A stretch of DNA of 16,189 nt from JTS-RE9 sp964649195 (GCA_964649195.1 CAZYPK010000125.1:1-16189), one strand, 5' to 3'. Shown: positions 1-10,986, numbered from the stretch's first letter. Notes: a model not told the origin generated them from the sequence alone. Translations and numbers: made by a program.

Positions 1-2
1 AT

Positions 3-1502
3 TCTGCCGTGGCGCTCAGGCTGCGCGTGACCGCCGATCTCGACCTCCGGCAGGCGATGCGCGAGCTGCAATGGGCCGTGCCGGGCGTCCTGCTGCGGCT
101 TGCGCTCGAGGCGGGCCACCAAGGCGAGGCCGATCGGGCGCGGACGTCCACGGCGCTGCAGCTTCTGGCGACGACGATCGAGCAGCCGGACATCAAGGTT
201 GCCTGCAGCGGCGCCGTCACCGACCTGGCCGACCGGCTCGGCAGCGACCGGGTAAGCCTCGGCTTCCGGCAGCGGCGCAGGACCCGCGTCGCCGCCCTGT
301 CGCACAGCGGCACCTTCGCGCGGCGCGCCGAACTGCTGCAGCGGATGGCCGACGCCATGGACGAAGCGGTCGACCAGCGCACGAGCATCGTTTTTCCCGA
401 TGCCGAATGGACGTCACTGACGGTCACGGCCGCGCATGCACGTCTGGCCGAGTTCGGTCGCGAGCGGGCCATCATGACGGTACCGATGCGTGCGGACGGC
501 AGGATCGTCGGCGCGCTCACGCTCGAACGGCCGCGCCAGGCCGGATTTCCTCCGGCCGACCGGGAGCTCGTGGAGGTGGTGGCGAGCGTGCTCGGGCCGG
601 TCCTCGACGAGAAGCGGCGCAATTGCCGGCCGCTGCCGGTCAAGGTGGCTGCGAGTGCCGGCGACGGGCTGCTGGCGCTCTTCGGGCCGCGACGACCGGG
701 GCTGAAGCTGCTCGGCCTCATGGCGGTGGCGGCGGCCGCAGCGGCATGGCAGGTCCAGACCGAGTTCCGCGTGACCGCCGACGCGCGGGTCGAAGGCTCG
801 GTCCGGCGCGTGATCGCGGCACCTCTGGACGGCTACGTGCAGGAGGCCGCGGTCCGGCCCGGCGATCTCGTCACCGCGGGACAGGTGATGGCCACCCTCG
901 ACGACCGCGAGATTGCGCTCGAGTTGAAGCGGTGGCAGACGGTCCGCGCCCAGCGGCAAAGACAGTACGAGACCGCACTCTCGGCCCGCGACCGGGCCGA
1001 GCTCGGCATCGTCGCCACCCAGATCGGCCAGGCCGAGGCCGAGATCGCGCTGCTGGAGGAACGGCTGGCGCGCACCCGCCTGACGGCGCCCTTCGACGGC
1101 GTCGTGCTGTCGGGCGATCTCGATCAATCGATCGGCGCCCCGGTCAGCCGCGGCACGGTGCTGTTCGAGATCGCGCCGCTCGATGCCTACCGGGTCGTCC
1201 TGTCGGTGGACGAGCGCGACCTCGCCGTCATGCAGGAGGACCTCGAGGGAAGCGTCGTCCTCGCATCGCTGCCCGGCCGGTCCTACCCGATCGAGACCGG
1301 GCGGGTGACGTCGGTCGCCTCGGTCGAGGACGGGCGCAACGTGTTCCGCGTCGAGGCGGCGTTCACTGAGGGCGCCGACGACCTGCGGCCAGGCATGCAG
1401 GGGATCGCCAAGATCGAGATCGACCGGCGTCCCGTCGCCGAGGTCTGGACGCGCGGGGTGCTGACCTGGCTTCGGCTGGCGCTCTGGCGCTGGATGCCCT
1501 GA
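3..1502 (+). CDS. HlyD-family membrane fusion protein with N-terminal GAF-like domain (5' partial)
   Basis: The protein is probably the periplasmic adaptor of an envelope export system. The reading frame is open to the left edge. A GTG at 9 could start it, but the gene may be truncated, and numbering here is from that GTG. Residues ~30-205 resemble a GAF-type sensory domain. A hydrophobic segment at ~232-250 is the single inner-membrane anchor. It is followed by a biotinyl-lipoyl half motif (APLDGYVQEAAVRPGDLV), an alpha-helical hairpin at ~300-355, the second lipoyl half (TRLTAPFDGVVLSGDLDQ), and a beta-barrel ending in the family signature LRPGMQG. Only 4 bases separate its stop from the M50 gene, so the two are probably co-transcribed. 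GAF plus HlyD is an unusual combination and could let the adaptor sense a cytoplasmic ligand, which is inference. The family call is secure; the exact substrate is unknown. Confidence 0.8.
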   Translation, partial: SAVALRLRVTADLDLRQAMRELQWAVPGVLLRLALEAGHQGEADRARTSTALQLLATTIEQPDIKVACSGAVTDLADRLGSDRVSLGFRQRRRTRVAALSHSGTFARRAELLQRMADAMDEAVDQRTSIVFPDAEWTSLTVTAAHARLAEFGRERAIMTVPMRADGRIVGALTLERPRQAGFPPADRELVEVVASVLGPVLDEKRRNCRPLPVKVAASAGDGLLALFGPRRPGLKLLGLMAVAAAAAAWQVQTEFRVTADARVEGSVRRVIAAPLDGYVQEAAVRPGDLVTAGQVMATLDDREIALELKRWQTVRAQRQRQYETALSARDRAELGIVATQIGQAEAEIALLEERLARTRLTAPFDGVVLSGDLDQSIGAPVSRGTVLFEIAPLDAYRVVLSVDERDLAVMQEDLEGSVVLASLPGRSYPIETGRVTSVASVEDGRNVFRVEAAFTEGADDLRPGMQGIAKIEIDRRPVAEVWTRGVLTWLRLALWRWMP

Positions 1503-1506
1503 CGCG

Positions 1507-3655
1507 ATGCGGCCGCTGTTCAGCCCGTCGTGGTACCGCGTCAAGGACCTGCACCCGCGCCTCCGCACGCACGCCGAAATCCATCGCCAGATCTTCCGGG
1601 ACGAGGTCTGGTACGTCGTCGAGGATCAGACCGGCGGCACCTTTCAGCGCATCTCCGAAGCGGCGTACCAGCTTGTCGGGCTCATGAACGGCGAGCGCAG
1701 CGTCGACGCGATCTGGCGGCATGCGGCCGAGCGGCTGGGCGACCGGGTGCCGCCGCAGGACGAGGTGATCGAGCTGCTGGTGCGGCTGCACCAGGCCGAC
1801 GTGCTGCACGCCGAGATCCCCGCCGACATGGCCCGCGTCACCGAGCGCGGCCGCAAGACCCGGCGCAGGAAGGCGATGCAGTCGGTCAAGAACCCGCTCG
1901 CGATCCGCATCCCGCTCGTCGATCCCGACCGGTTCCTCAAGGCGACGCTCTGGATGGTGCGCCCGCTGATCGGGCCGCTCGGGCTGGTCCTCTGGCTCGT
2001 GGTCGTCGGCGCCGGCGTCACCCTCGCGGCGCTGCACTGGGACGAGCTGACGCGGAACCTCGCGGACCAAGCGTTCACGGCTGGAAACCTGCTGCTGGTG
2101 CTCGCCATCTATCCGCTCATCAAGGTCTTCCACGAACTCGGCCACGCCTATGCGACGCGCCTCTGGGGCGGCGAGGTGCACGAGATCGGGGTGATGCTGC
2201 TGGTTCTCATGCCCGTCCCCTATGTCGACGCTTCGGCTTCGTCGGCCTTCCGCGGCAAGGGGCGACGCGCCGGGGTCGCGGCGGCGGGAATCCTCGTCGA
2301 GATCTTCCTGGCGGCACTCGCGATGATCGCCTGGACCGCGCTGGAGCCGGGGCTGCTTCGCGCCGCGATGATGAACGTGATGGTCGTTGCGGGGATCTCG
2401 ACGCTCCTCTTCAACGGCAACCCGCTGCTGCGGTTCGACGGCTACTACGTGCTGGCCGACCTGATCGNNNNNNNNNNGATCGAGATCCCGAACCTCGGCA
2501 CGCGGGCGAACCAGCACCTTCTCTACCTGATCCAGAACCGGCTGTTCGGAATGGACGAAGTGCAGTCGCCGGCGCTTGCCCGGGGCGAGCGGGGCTGGTT
2601 CGTGGGCCATGGCCTCGCCGCGCTGGTCTACCGGACGGCGATCATGGCGGCGATCACGCTCTTCATCGCCGGCCAGTTCTTCGAGGTTGGCCTGGCGCTC
2701 GCCTTCTGGACCCTGATCCTGCTCCTCGTCGTCCCCGCCGCCCGCGGACTGCACTTCGTGCTCGCGAGCGAGCGGTTGGAAGGCAGGCGAACCCGCGCCG
2801 TGGTTGCCACGTCCGCCGTGGGCGGTGCCCTTCTCTGGGCATTTTTCGCGCAGCCGGTCCCGTATGCGACCGTGGTCCAGGGCGTGGTCTGGGCACCGGA
2901 GGAGACGGTCGCGGTTGCCGGGGCAGACGGTTTCGTGGCCGAGGTCCTGGCCGATCCGGGCACGGAGATCGCCCCGGGCACGGAGATCCTAAGGATCGAG
3001 AATCCGCTGCTCGATGCGCGTGTCGAGCTGCTGGAGGCGCGCGTGCGCGAGCTGGAGCTCCGCAGGCTGGCGGCCCTTTCGACGGACCGGACCGAACTCG
3101 ACCTGACGTCGCAGGAGCTGGCGCTGGTCCGCGAGGAGCTGGCGCTCGCGGTCGATCTCCGCGGCGAGCGGCTGCTGGTCAGCGGCGGGACTGGGGTGCT
3201 GCTTCTGGCGCACGCCGGCGACATGGTCGGCCGTTTCGTGCGAAGGGGCGAGCTGCTGGGCCACGTAGTCGGGCCGCATGACGCGGTGATCCGCACCGTC
3301 GTCTCGCAGCGGGACATCGACCTCGTCCGCCGCCGCCTTGAAGGCGTGAGCGTGCGGATGGCGAGCGACCTGGCGGCCGCCCACCCTGCCCGCGTCGTCG
3401 GCGCCGCGCCGGCCGCGACCTATCGCCTGCCGAGCCCGGCACTTGCCAGGTCTGGCGGCGGAAAGGTCGCGCTCGACCCCTCGTCGACCGAGGGGCTGAG
3501 CCTCGAAAGCCTGTTCCTGTTCGACCTCGCCCTGGCCGAGTCGGTTCCGCTGACGAACATCGGCGAACGCGCCTTCGTGCGCGTCGACCATGGTGCGGCC
3601 CCGATCGGGGCCCAGCTCTGGCGGTCGCTTCGCCAGATCTTCCTGCGCGACCTCA

Positions 3656-3663
<8 letters not shown>
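1507..3663 (+). CDS. PqqD-like / M50 zinc metalloprotease / HlyD-like fusion protein
   Basis: This is a polytopic membrane protein of the 'peptide zinc metalloprotease' type. Residues ~25-100 (VWYVVEDQTGGTFQRISEAA onward) resemble a PqqD/RRE-like peptide-binding domain. The M50 zinc site is HELGH at 209-213, with a second motif NPLLRFDG at 305-312 whose Asp311 is the expected third ligand. Several membrane segments surround these (roughly 146-178, 195-222, 255-280, 285-303, 360-415). After a last membrane segment near 430-450, the C-terminal ~270 residues form a lipoyl-like and coiled-coil HlyD-type periplasmic part. A 10-N gap interrupts codons 321-324 without breaking the frame. The gene sits 4 bases after the HlyD gene and overlaps the SecA-like gene by 8 bases. 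A role in maturing or exporting a peptide is inferred from domain content and neighbours; no substrate gene is visible in the window. Confidence 0.82.
2468..2477. other. Assembly gap (10 N), probably a false gap
   Basis: Ten N bases lie inside the M50 gene. The left flank ends in gatcg and the right flank begins with gatcg. Overlapping the flanks by these 5 bases and removing the Ns deletes exactly 15 bases. The frame is kept and the text reads LADLIEIPNLGTR, a continuity typical of this protease family. The true protein would then be 713 rather than 718 residues. Confidence 0.85.
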
Positions 3664-7378
<3,715 letters not shown>

Positions 7379-7526
7379 CGGACATCAACCGTCGCGGAGA
7401 TCGGGAACTTTCAGGGTGGCGGGGACCGCTCCGGCTGAGACCGCTTCGGGTGGCCGGGGCTAAGGCAAAACCGTGTACCGCGCGATGCTCGTGTTTCAAA
7501 AACTTTCTTCAAGACAAAGGGGATTC

Positions 7527-7599
7527 CTGAATAACCTCACGCCCAAGCCGCTTGCGGCTTCGCGATCCCCTGGTTCACGGTATATCGGGGGTTATTCAG
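7527..7599. repeat. 73-bp inverted-repeat element with internal hairpin, MITE-like
   Basis: The left end ctgaataacc (7527-7536) is exactly complementary to the right end ggttattcag (7590-7599). Inside lies a tight hairpin, aagccgc (7545-7551), tt, gcggctt (7554-7560). It sits between the convergent secA and FGE-lipoprotein genes and could act as a terminator for either, but the layout also suggests a small dispersed repeat. The stretch from 7379 to 7526 shows no convincing gene or signal. Confidence 0.55.
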
Positions 7600-7603
7600 A
7601 AGT

Positions 7604-7638
7604 CCCAAAGGGTAAAAAGGCAAAGTGCAAAGGGTAAT
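7604..7638. repeat. Degenerate heptamer tandem array
   Basis: Five 7-base units run in register: cccaaag, ggtaaaa, aggcaaa, gtgcaaa, gggtaat. The array ends exactly at the stop codon of the lipoprotein gene on the minus strand. It is AT-richer than its surroundings and has the same 7-base periodicity as three other arrays in this window. Confidence 0.55.
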
Positions 7639-8525
7639 TACGGAAGTCCAGGCGAGGCGACCGAAACACAGACGCGGAACCCGAAGTAGTTGCCCCGGTC
7701 GTCGGGCGCGGTCCTGCCGCGGTAGGCCGCGCGGAGGCCGCCCGGGACGTAGTACCACGAACCGCCGCGCAGCACGCGAGACGTGCCATTGGCTGGTCCT
7801 GTCGGGTCCGTCGCCGCGCCGTTGGGGTAGTCGCCGTGCCAGTCGGCACACCACTCCCACACGTTGCCGTGCATGTCGTGCAGGCTCCATGGGTTAGGCT
7901 TCTTCAGCGAGCCGACGGGGATGGTCCGACTTCCACTGTAATTCGCATCCGTCTTGCTGATCGTGTTCCCGGTGTGGTAGGCCGTCGTCGTCCCCGCCCG
8001 GCAGGCGTATTCCCACTCCGCTTCCGTCGGCAGGCGGACATCAAGACCGGTTCTTTCCGACAGCGTCTTACAGAACGCCACCGCGTCGTGCCAACTCACC
8101 TGCTCCACCGGCAGGTCGTCGCCCTTGAAACGGCTGGGGTTCCGGCCGGTGACCGCCTGGTACTGCCCCTGGGTCACTTCGTAAACACCCATGTAGAACG
8201 GCTTGCTGATCGTCACGCGGTGCTGGGTTTCATCGCTGCCGCGCCCCGCTTCGTTCGCCGGGCTGCCCATGAGAAAATCGCCCGCTTCGATGCGGACAAA
8301 CTGCATCTTCACGCCGTTGCCAAGGTCGAGCGTGCCTTGCTGCGTCAGGCTTTGGATGGCGGCTTGTCGAACGGGAGTGGAATCTGCGCTCCGGTCGTTG
8401 CCCCCGGTGCTCCCGGTGTTGTTCGTCGGTCCAGAGTCGTTGGAGGAACCGTCACCGCAGCCGACGGAAAACAGAAACGCACCGACTGTGAGCAACCCGA
8501 CGATGATGAAGATGCGTGAAGACAT
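7638..8525 (-). CDS. FGE-sulfatase (SUMF1/formylglycine-generating-enzyme-like) domain lipoprotein
   Basis: This 295-residue exported protein starts with a hydrophobic signal (residues 5-22) ending in SVGC, with Cys23 as the likely lipidated residue. A Ser/Thr/Asn/Gly-rich linker to about residue 55 follows. The rest is an FGE-sulfatase domain: MQFVRIEAGDFLMGSP, the ETQHRVTISKPFYMGVYEVT block, RLPTEAEWEYACRAG, LHDMHGNVWEWCADW, VLRGGSWYYVPGG and a final GFRV. A Shine-Dalgarno-like ggag lies about 8 bases before ATG 8525 (plus-strand ctcct at 8534-8538). The Cys pair that formylglycine-generating enzymes use just after the GGS motif is absent (SWYYVPGGLRAAYRG), so sulfatase-activating oxidase activity is unlikely. 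A structural or binding role at the cell envelope is more probable. Such proteins are abundant in planctomycetes. Confidence 0.88.
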   Translation of the reverse strand: MSSRIFIIVGLLTVGAFLFSVGCGDGSSNDSGPTNNTGSTGGNDRSADSTPVRQAAIQSLTQQGTLDLGNGVKMQFVRIEAGDFLMGSPANEAGRGSDETQHRVTISKPFYMGVYEVTQGQYQAVTGRNPSRFKGDDLPVEQVSWHDAVAFCKTLSERTGLDVRLPTEAEWEYACRAGTTTAYHTGNTISKTDANYSGSRTIPVGSLKKPNPWSLHDMHGNVWEWCADWHGDYPNGAATDPTGPANGTSRVLRGGSWYYVPGGLRAAYRGRTAPDDRGNYFGFRVCVSVASPGLP

Positions 8526-8565
8526 TCAGGTATCTCCTGCAAAAGAATTGCCCACCCCCGGAAGT

Positions 8566-8607
8566 TGAAATCCGAAATCCAAAACCTGAAACCCGAAACC
8601 CCGCACC
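8566..8607. repeat. Heptamer tandem array (tgaaatc/cgaaacc type)
   Basis: Six 7-base units in register: tgaaatc, cgaaatc, caaaacc, tgaaacc, cgaaacc, ccgcacc. It lies upstream of the FGE lipoprotein. Its first two units, read on the opposite strand, are identical over 14-15 bases to the end of the array inside putA, so the two arrays belong to one family. Confidence 0.75.
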
Positions 8608-8665
8608 CCACGATGTGGACGATAACCGAAGATCGGGAGCGATGCCGCGCGGGGTGTGCGACACT

Positions 8666-8686
8666 CCGCAGGCTTACGCCTTGCGG
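8666..8686. repeat. Imperfect palindrome, REP-like hairpin
   Basis: ccgca plus ggc (8666-8673) can pair with gcc (8678-8680) and tgcgg (8682-8686) around a ttac loop, with one bulged t. It lies just downstream of the small coiled-coil gene on the minus strand. It could be a weak transcription end or a dispersed palindrome; there is no T-tract. Confidence 0.35.
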
Positions 8687-8718
8687 TTCGGATGAACCCA
8701 TCCCGCGGTCTGAGGGGT

Positions 8719-8919
8719 TCACCGGCCAACGGCGCGGCTTGCTTCGTAGCGGGCGATCTCCTCTTTGAATTGGTTGATCGTGGTCTTGAGCGAGCGCAGG
8801 GTCAGTTCGCGGACATGCCGGTCGCAGGCGGCGTCTCGGCGCAGTTCGTCGTGCCGCTTCTCAAGCCTGGCGAGCTTGGCGCGGGTGTTGGCGAGTTCCA
8901 CTTCGTTCTGAAGGTTCAT
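8719..8919 (-). CDS. Small coiled-coil hypothetical protein (66 aa)
   Basis: The protein begins MNLQNEVELANTRAKLARLE and is charged and helical throughout. It has heptad-like spacing and the block HVRELTLRSLKTTINQFKEE near its C-terminal half, followed by IARYEASRAVGR. ATG 8919 is chosen over a longer frame to 9099 because a good gaggt Shine-Dalgarno-like site lies 6 bases upstream. In addition, the ATG overlaps the stop of an upstream reading frame as ATGA, a sign of translational coupling. The size, charge and coupled layout remind me of antidote-type partners in small two-gene modules, but I cannot assign a family and give no function. Confidence 0.6.
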   Translation of the reverse strand: MNLQNEVELANTRAKLARLEKRHDELRRDAACDRHVRELTLRSLKTTINQFKEEIARYEASRAVGR

Positions 8920-9025
8920 GGGATGACCTCGATCACGCCCTTGGCAAAACCCATTCCATCCGTGCCGAAGACATCGTTCACGGGCCGCGCTCACCAACCA
9001 CGTCTCGTACCGGTTCGGATGACGC
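8916..9025 (-). pseudogene. Frame-disrupted remnant of a small upstream gene
   Basis: Reading on the minus strand, one frame gives NRYETWLVSAAR (around 9020-8985). A second frame, open from 8981, gives FGTDGMGFAKGVIEVIP and a stop at 8918-8916 that overlaps the next gene's ATG. The second frame has a TGA immediately before it, so the two halves are joined only if about 4 bases are removed near 8978-8983. The C-terminal peptide looks like a genuine protein end, which suggests either a decayed gene or a sequencing error. Confidence 0.35.
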
Positions 9026-9028
9026 GCA

Positions 9029-9268
9029 TCAGGAACCTGATGACCTGGCTCGCTTCGCGGGACGGCTGCCTGTCCATCCAGAGGCAATGCCTTCCGCAAG
9101 CCGGGCCGGCTCTTCGTGGTACACGATGTCGCCGATGTGGCGACTTTCCAAAGTCGCGCGGTAGCGATTGATCATGGTCCAGGCGCGGCCGGCATCGATG
9201 CCCTGCTGTTGTTGAAGGGCGGCATGGACCGATTCCCAGAATTCAATGATGTGGTCGGCTGTAATCAT
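9029..9268 (-). CDS. Short hypothetical protein (79 aa), possibly truncated
   Basis: The product MITADHIIEFWESVHAALQQ... has a compact helical look through about residue 60 (GRAWTMINRYRATLESRHIG, then DIVYHEEPARLAEGIA). The remaining C-terminus (GWTGSRPAKRARSSGS) is low-complexity and reads like an out-of-frame tail. It lies just upstream of the disrupted remnant on the same strand, so the three small frames may descend from one or two coupled genes. Only a weak ggtga precedes ATG 9268. The family is not recognised. Confidence 0.45.
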   Translation of the reverse strand: MITADHIIEFWESVHAALQQQQGIDAGRAWTMINRYRATLESRHIGDIVYHEEPARLAEGIASGWTGSRPAKRARSSGS

Positions 9269-9360
9269 GATTCACCGGCTCAAGTGGTAATCGGATCAAT
9301 CCTGAAGTCGGGGCTGCCACGACGCACGACGGCATCCAGCAGTCCGATGGCGCGTATGGC

Positions 9361-10713
9361 TCATGCACGCTCCCGTTTATTCATCGATTTCCACGCGCGG
9401 ACCGTTGCATCAAGTGTCATTTCAATGACGGCATCATCGTGGGCCGCGCTGATGAACCAGGTCTCGTACTGGCTCGGCGGCAGGGCGACGCCTTGTTCGA
9501 GCATGGCGCGGAAGAAGGCGGCGAAGGCTTTTGTGTCGCTCTTCAATGCCTGTTCATAATTGACCGGCTCAGCCGCGCTGAAGAACGGGCAGATCATCGA
9601 GCCGACGCGCGTCACCGACAGCGGCACGCCATGCTCCTTCGCGGCGGCGGCGAGGCCGGCGGCGAGTTTCGCGCTTTGCTTTTCAAGCACATCATACACC
9701 GTGCCGTCGCGCAGCAGCTTGAGCGTGGCGATGCCCGCGGCCATGGCGAGGGGGTTGCCGCTGAGGGTGCCGGCCTGATACACCGGGCCGTCGGGGGCGA
9801 CCTGGCGCATCAGGTCTTCGCGTCCGCCGTAGGCGGCGCAAGGCAGGCCGCCGCCGATGACTTTGCCCAGGCAGGTGAGGTCGGGGGTGATGTTGTAGAT
9901 CGATTGTGCGCCGCCGTAGGCGACGCGGAAGCCGGTCATGACTTCATCGAAAATGAGGAGGGCGTTGTGTCGATCGCAGATGGTTCGCAGGGCCTGGAGA
10001 TAACCATCGGCAGGGGGGATGCAGCCCATGTTGCCGGCGATCGGTTCGATGACGATGCCCGCGATGCCCCCGGAATCGTTGCCGTGTTGCTCGAAGGCGT
10101 GCTGCACGGCATGCACATCGTTGAACGGCACGAGCAGCGTGTGACTGGTGATCGAGGCAGGCACGCCTGGCGATGAGGGCACGCCGTGCGTCGTCGCGCC
10201 GCTGCCGGCCTGCACGAGGAGGGAATCGCTGTGACCGTGATAGCAGCCGGTGGCCTTGATGATTTTGTTGCGGCCGGTGGCGGCGCGGGCCAGACGAATC
10301 GCGCTCATCACGGCTTCGGTGCCGCTGTTCACAAAGCGGACCACCTCGACGCTATCGACGGCATCGATGACCATTTCCGCCAGTTCGCTTTCGGCTTCGG
10401 TGGGCATGCCGAAGCTGAAGCCTCGCGCGGCGGCCTGCTGCACGGCTTCGACGACTTGCGGGTGGGCATGGCCGAGGATGGCCGGGCCGTAGGAGCCGAT
10501 GTAGTCGATGTAGCGATGACCATCGATGTCGGTGACGAAGGGGCCGTTGGCGGAGGCGATGAAGATGGGATCGCAGCCGACCGATTTGCAGGAGCGGACG
10601 GGGGAGTTGACGCCGCCGGGGAGGACCGCTTTGGCGCGCGTGAACGCGGCGGCGGAGGCGGTGAATCGCGTGGTGGCAAGGGCGGGGGATGACGGCGGTT
10701 TGGGCGTGCTCAT
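9361..10713 (-). CDS. hemL: Glutamate-1-semialdehyde 2,1-aminomutase
   Basis: This PLP enzyme converts glutamate-1-semialdehyde to 5-aminolevulinate, the entry to haem and other tetrapyrroles by the C5 pathway, in the cytoplasm. It has 450 residues, slightly longer than the usual ~430 because of a Ser/Ala/Thr-rich N-terminus. Fold-type I aminotransferase landmarks are in order: PGGVNSPVR, DIDGHRYIDYIGSYGPAILG, VRFVNSGTEAVMSAIRLARA, GCYHGHSDSLLVQAGSG, NMGCIPP, LIFDEVMTGFR, and CLGKVIGGGLP with the PLP lysine at 284. GTLSGNP and the C-terminal YETWFISAAHDD follow. It is transcribed divergently from the cimA leader. An extended -10-like tgctacact lies 10 bases before ATG 10713. The family assignment is secure. 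Confidence 0.96.
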   Translation of the reverse strand: MSTPKPPSSPALATTRFTASAAAFTRAKAVLPGGVNSPVRSCKSVGCDPIFIASANGPFVTDIDGHRYIDYIGSYGPAILGHAHPQVVEAVQQAAARGFSFGMPTEAESELAEMVIDAVDSVEVVRFVNSGTEAVMSAIRLARAATGRNKIIKATGCYHGHSDSLLVQAGSGATTHGVPSSPGVPASITSHTLLVPFNDVHAVQHAFEQHGNDSGGIAGIVIEPIAGNMGCIPPADGYLQALRTICDRHNALLIFDEVMTGFRVAYGGAQSIYNITPDLTCLGKVIGGGLPCAAYGGREDLMRQVAPDGPVYQAGTLSGNPLAMAAGIATLKLLRDGTVYDVLEKQSAKLAAGLAAAAKEHGVPLSVTRVGSMICPFFSAAEPVNYEQALKSDTKAFAAFFRAMLEQGVALPPSQYETWFISAAHDDAVIEMTLDATVRAWKSMNKRERA

Positions 10714-10723
10714 GGGGGCGGAA

Positions 10724-10729
10724 AGTGTA
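10724..10729 (-). promoter_or_regulatory. Possible hemL -10 element (extended)
   Basis: On the minus strand the bases read TACACT, preceded by TGC, resembling an extended -10. No good -35 is visible 17 bases upstream. If used, the transcript would begin only a few bases before the hemL start codon. Confidence 0.3.
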
Positions 10730-10764
10730 GCAGAACGGGGGGATGAAATGAGTATTCCATACTT

Positions 10765-10782
10765 CGTTCGCCAAGGCGAACG
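10765..10782. promoter_or_regulatory. Perfect inverted repeat in the hemL/cimA divergent region
   Basis: cgttcgcc (10765-10772) and ggcgaacg (10775-10782) form an 8-bp perfect inverted repeat with a 2-base centre. It lies about 40 bases upstream of the leader -35 and about 50 bases upstream of hemL. It could be an operator for a dimeric regulator or a small dispersed palindrome. Confidence 0.35.
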
Positions 10783-10822
10783 GTTAAATGCGCCGGTGAT
10801 GGGATGGATATCGCATTGCTGT

Positions 10823-10850
10823 TTGCCCTGCCCTCAATGGCCGATATAAT
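10823..10850 (+). promoter_or_regulatory. Sigma70-type promoter for the cimA leader
   Basis: A perfect TATAAT -10 lies at 10845-10850, with a 4-of-6 -35 (ttgccc, 10823-10828) at 16-base spacing. The predicted start is near 10857, almost on the leader-peptide ATG at 10858, so the mRNA would be leaderless or nearly so. Confidence 0.65.
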
Positions 10851-10857
10851 GTTGGCC

Positions 10858-10914
10858 ATGCACCCGACAAAGAACGCCATCATCATTATTATTGATGAAC
10901 CCCACACACGGTAG
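10858..10914 (+). CDS. Isoleucine-codon leader peptide of the cimA attenuator (18 aa)
   Basis: The frame encodes MHPTKNAIIIIIDEPHTR and ends in TAG at 10912-10914. Five consecutive Ile codons (ATC ATC ATT ATT ATT, 10879-10893) sit just before the region that folds. It follows a strong -10 and precedes a Rho-independent terminator and cimA, whose pathway ends in isoleucine. This is the classic arrangement for attenuation by stalling on scarce charged tRNA-Ile. An in-frame ATG at 10849 overlaps the -10 and is probably upstream of the transcript start. The peptide itself is unlikely to have a function beyond being translated. Confidence 0.75.
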   Translation: MHPTKNAIIIIIDEPHTR

Positions 10915-10971
10915 GGCCGCGTTTGTTTTCACGACGATTGCGACAACCCTGCCGGATAGGCGGGGTTTTTT
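10909..10971 (+). promoter_or_regulatory. Attenuator: competing antiterminator and terminator
   Basis: CGGTAGGG (10909-10916) can pair with CCCTGCCG (10947-10954), 8 pairs including one G-U. That would remove the 5' arm of the terminator at 10945-10967. The antiterminator arm contains the leader stop codon (10912-10914). A ribosome stalled on the Ile codons would leave the arm free, so read-through into cimA follows. A ribosome reaching the stop would cover the arm, so the terminator forms. The pairing was found by eye, without energy calculation. Confidence 0.65.
10945..10971 (+). terminator. Rho-independent terminator upstream of cimA
   Basis: aaccctgcc (10945-10953) pairs with ggcggggtt (10959-10967) in a 9-bp stem with one G-U pair and a 5-base loop. 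The T run 10966-10971 follows. It lies after a leader peptide and 118 bases before cimA, which makes it an attenuator rather than an end-of-gene terminator. Confidence 0.8.
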
Positions 10972-10986
10972 GTTGGGGCGGTGAAG

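Noticed and set aside
414..1568. Long minus-strand open frame opposite the HlyD gene
   Set aside because: It mirrors a well-supported gene in very GC-rich DNA, has a biased Arg/Asp/Gly composition and no recognisable domain.
10849..10914. Leader peptide starting at ATG 10849
   Set aside because: This ATG overlaps the -10 hexamer, so it would lie upstream of the predicted transcript start; 10858 is preferred.
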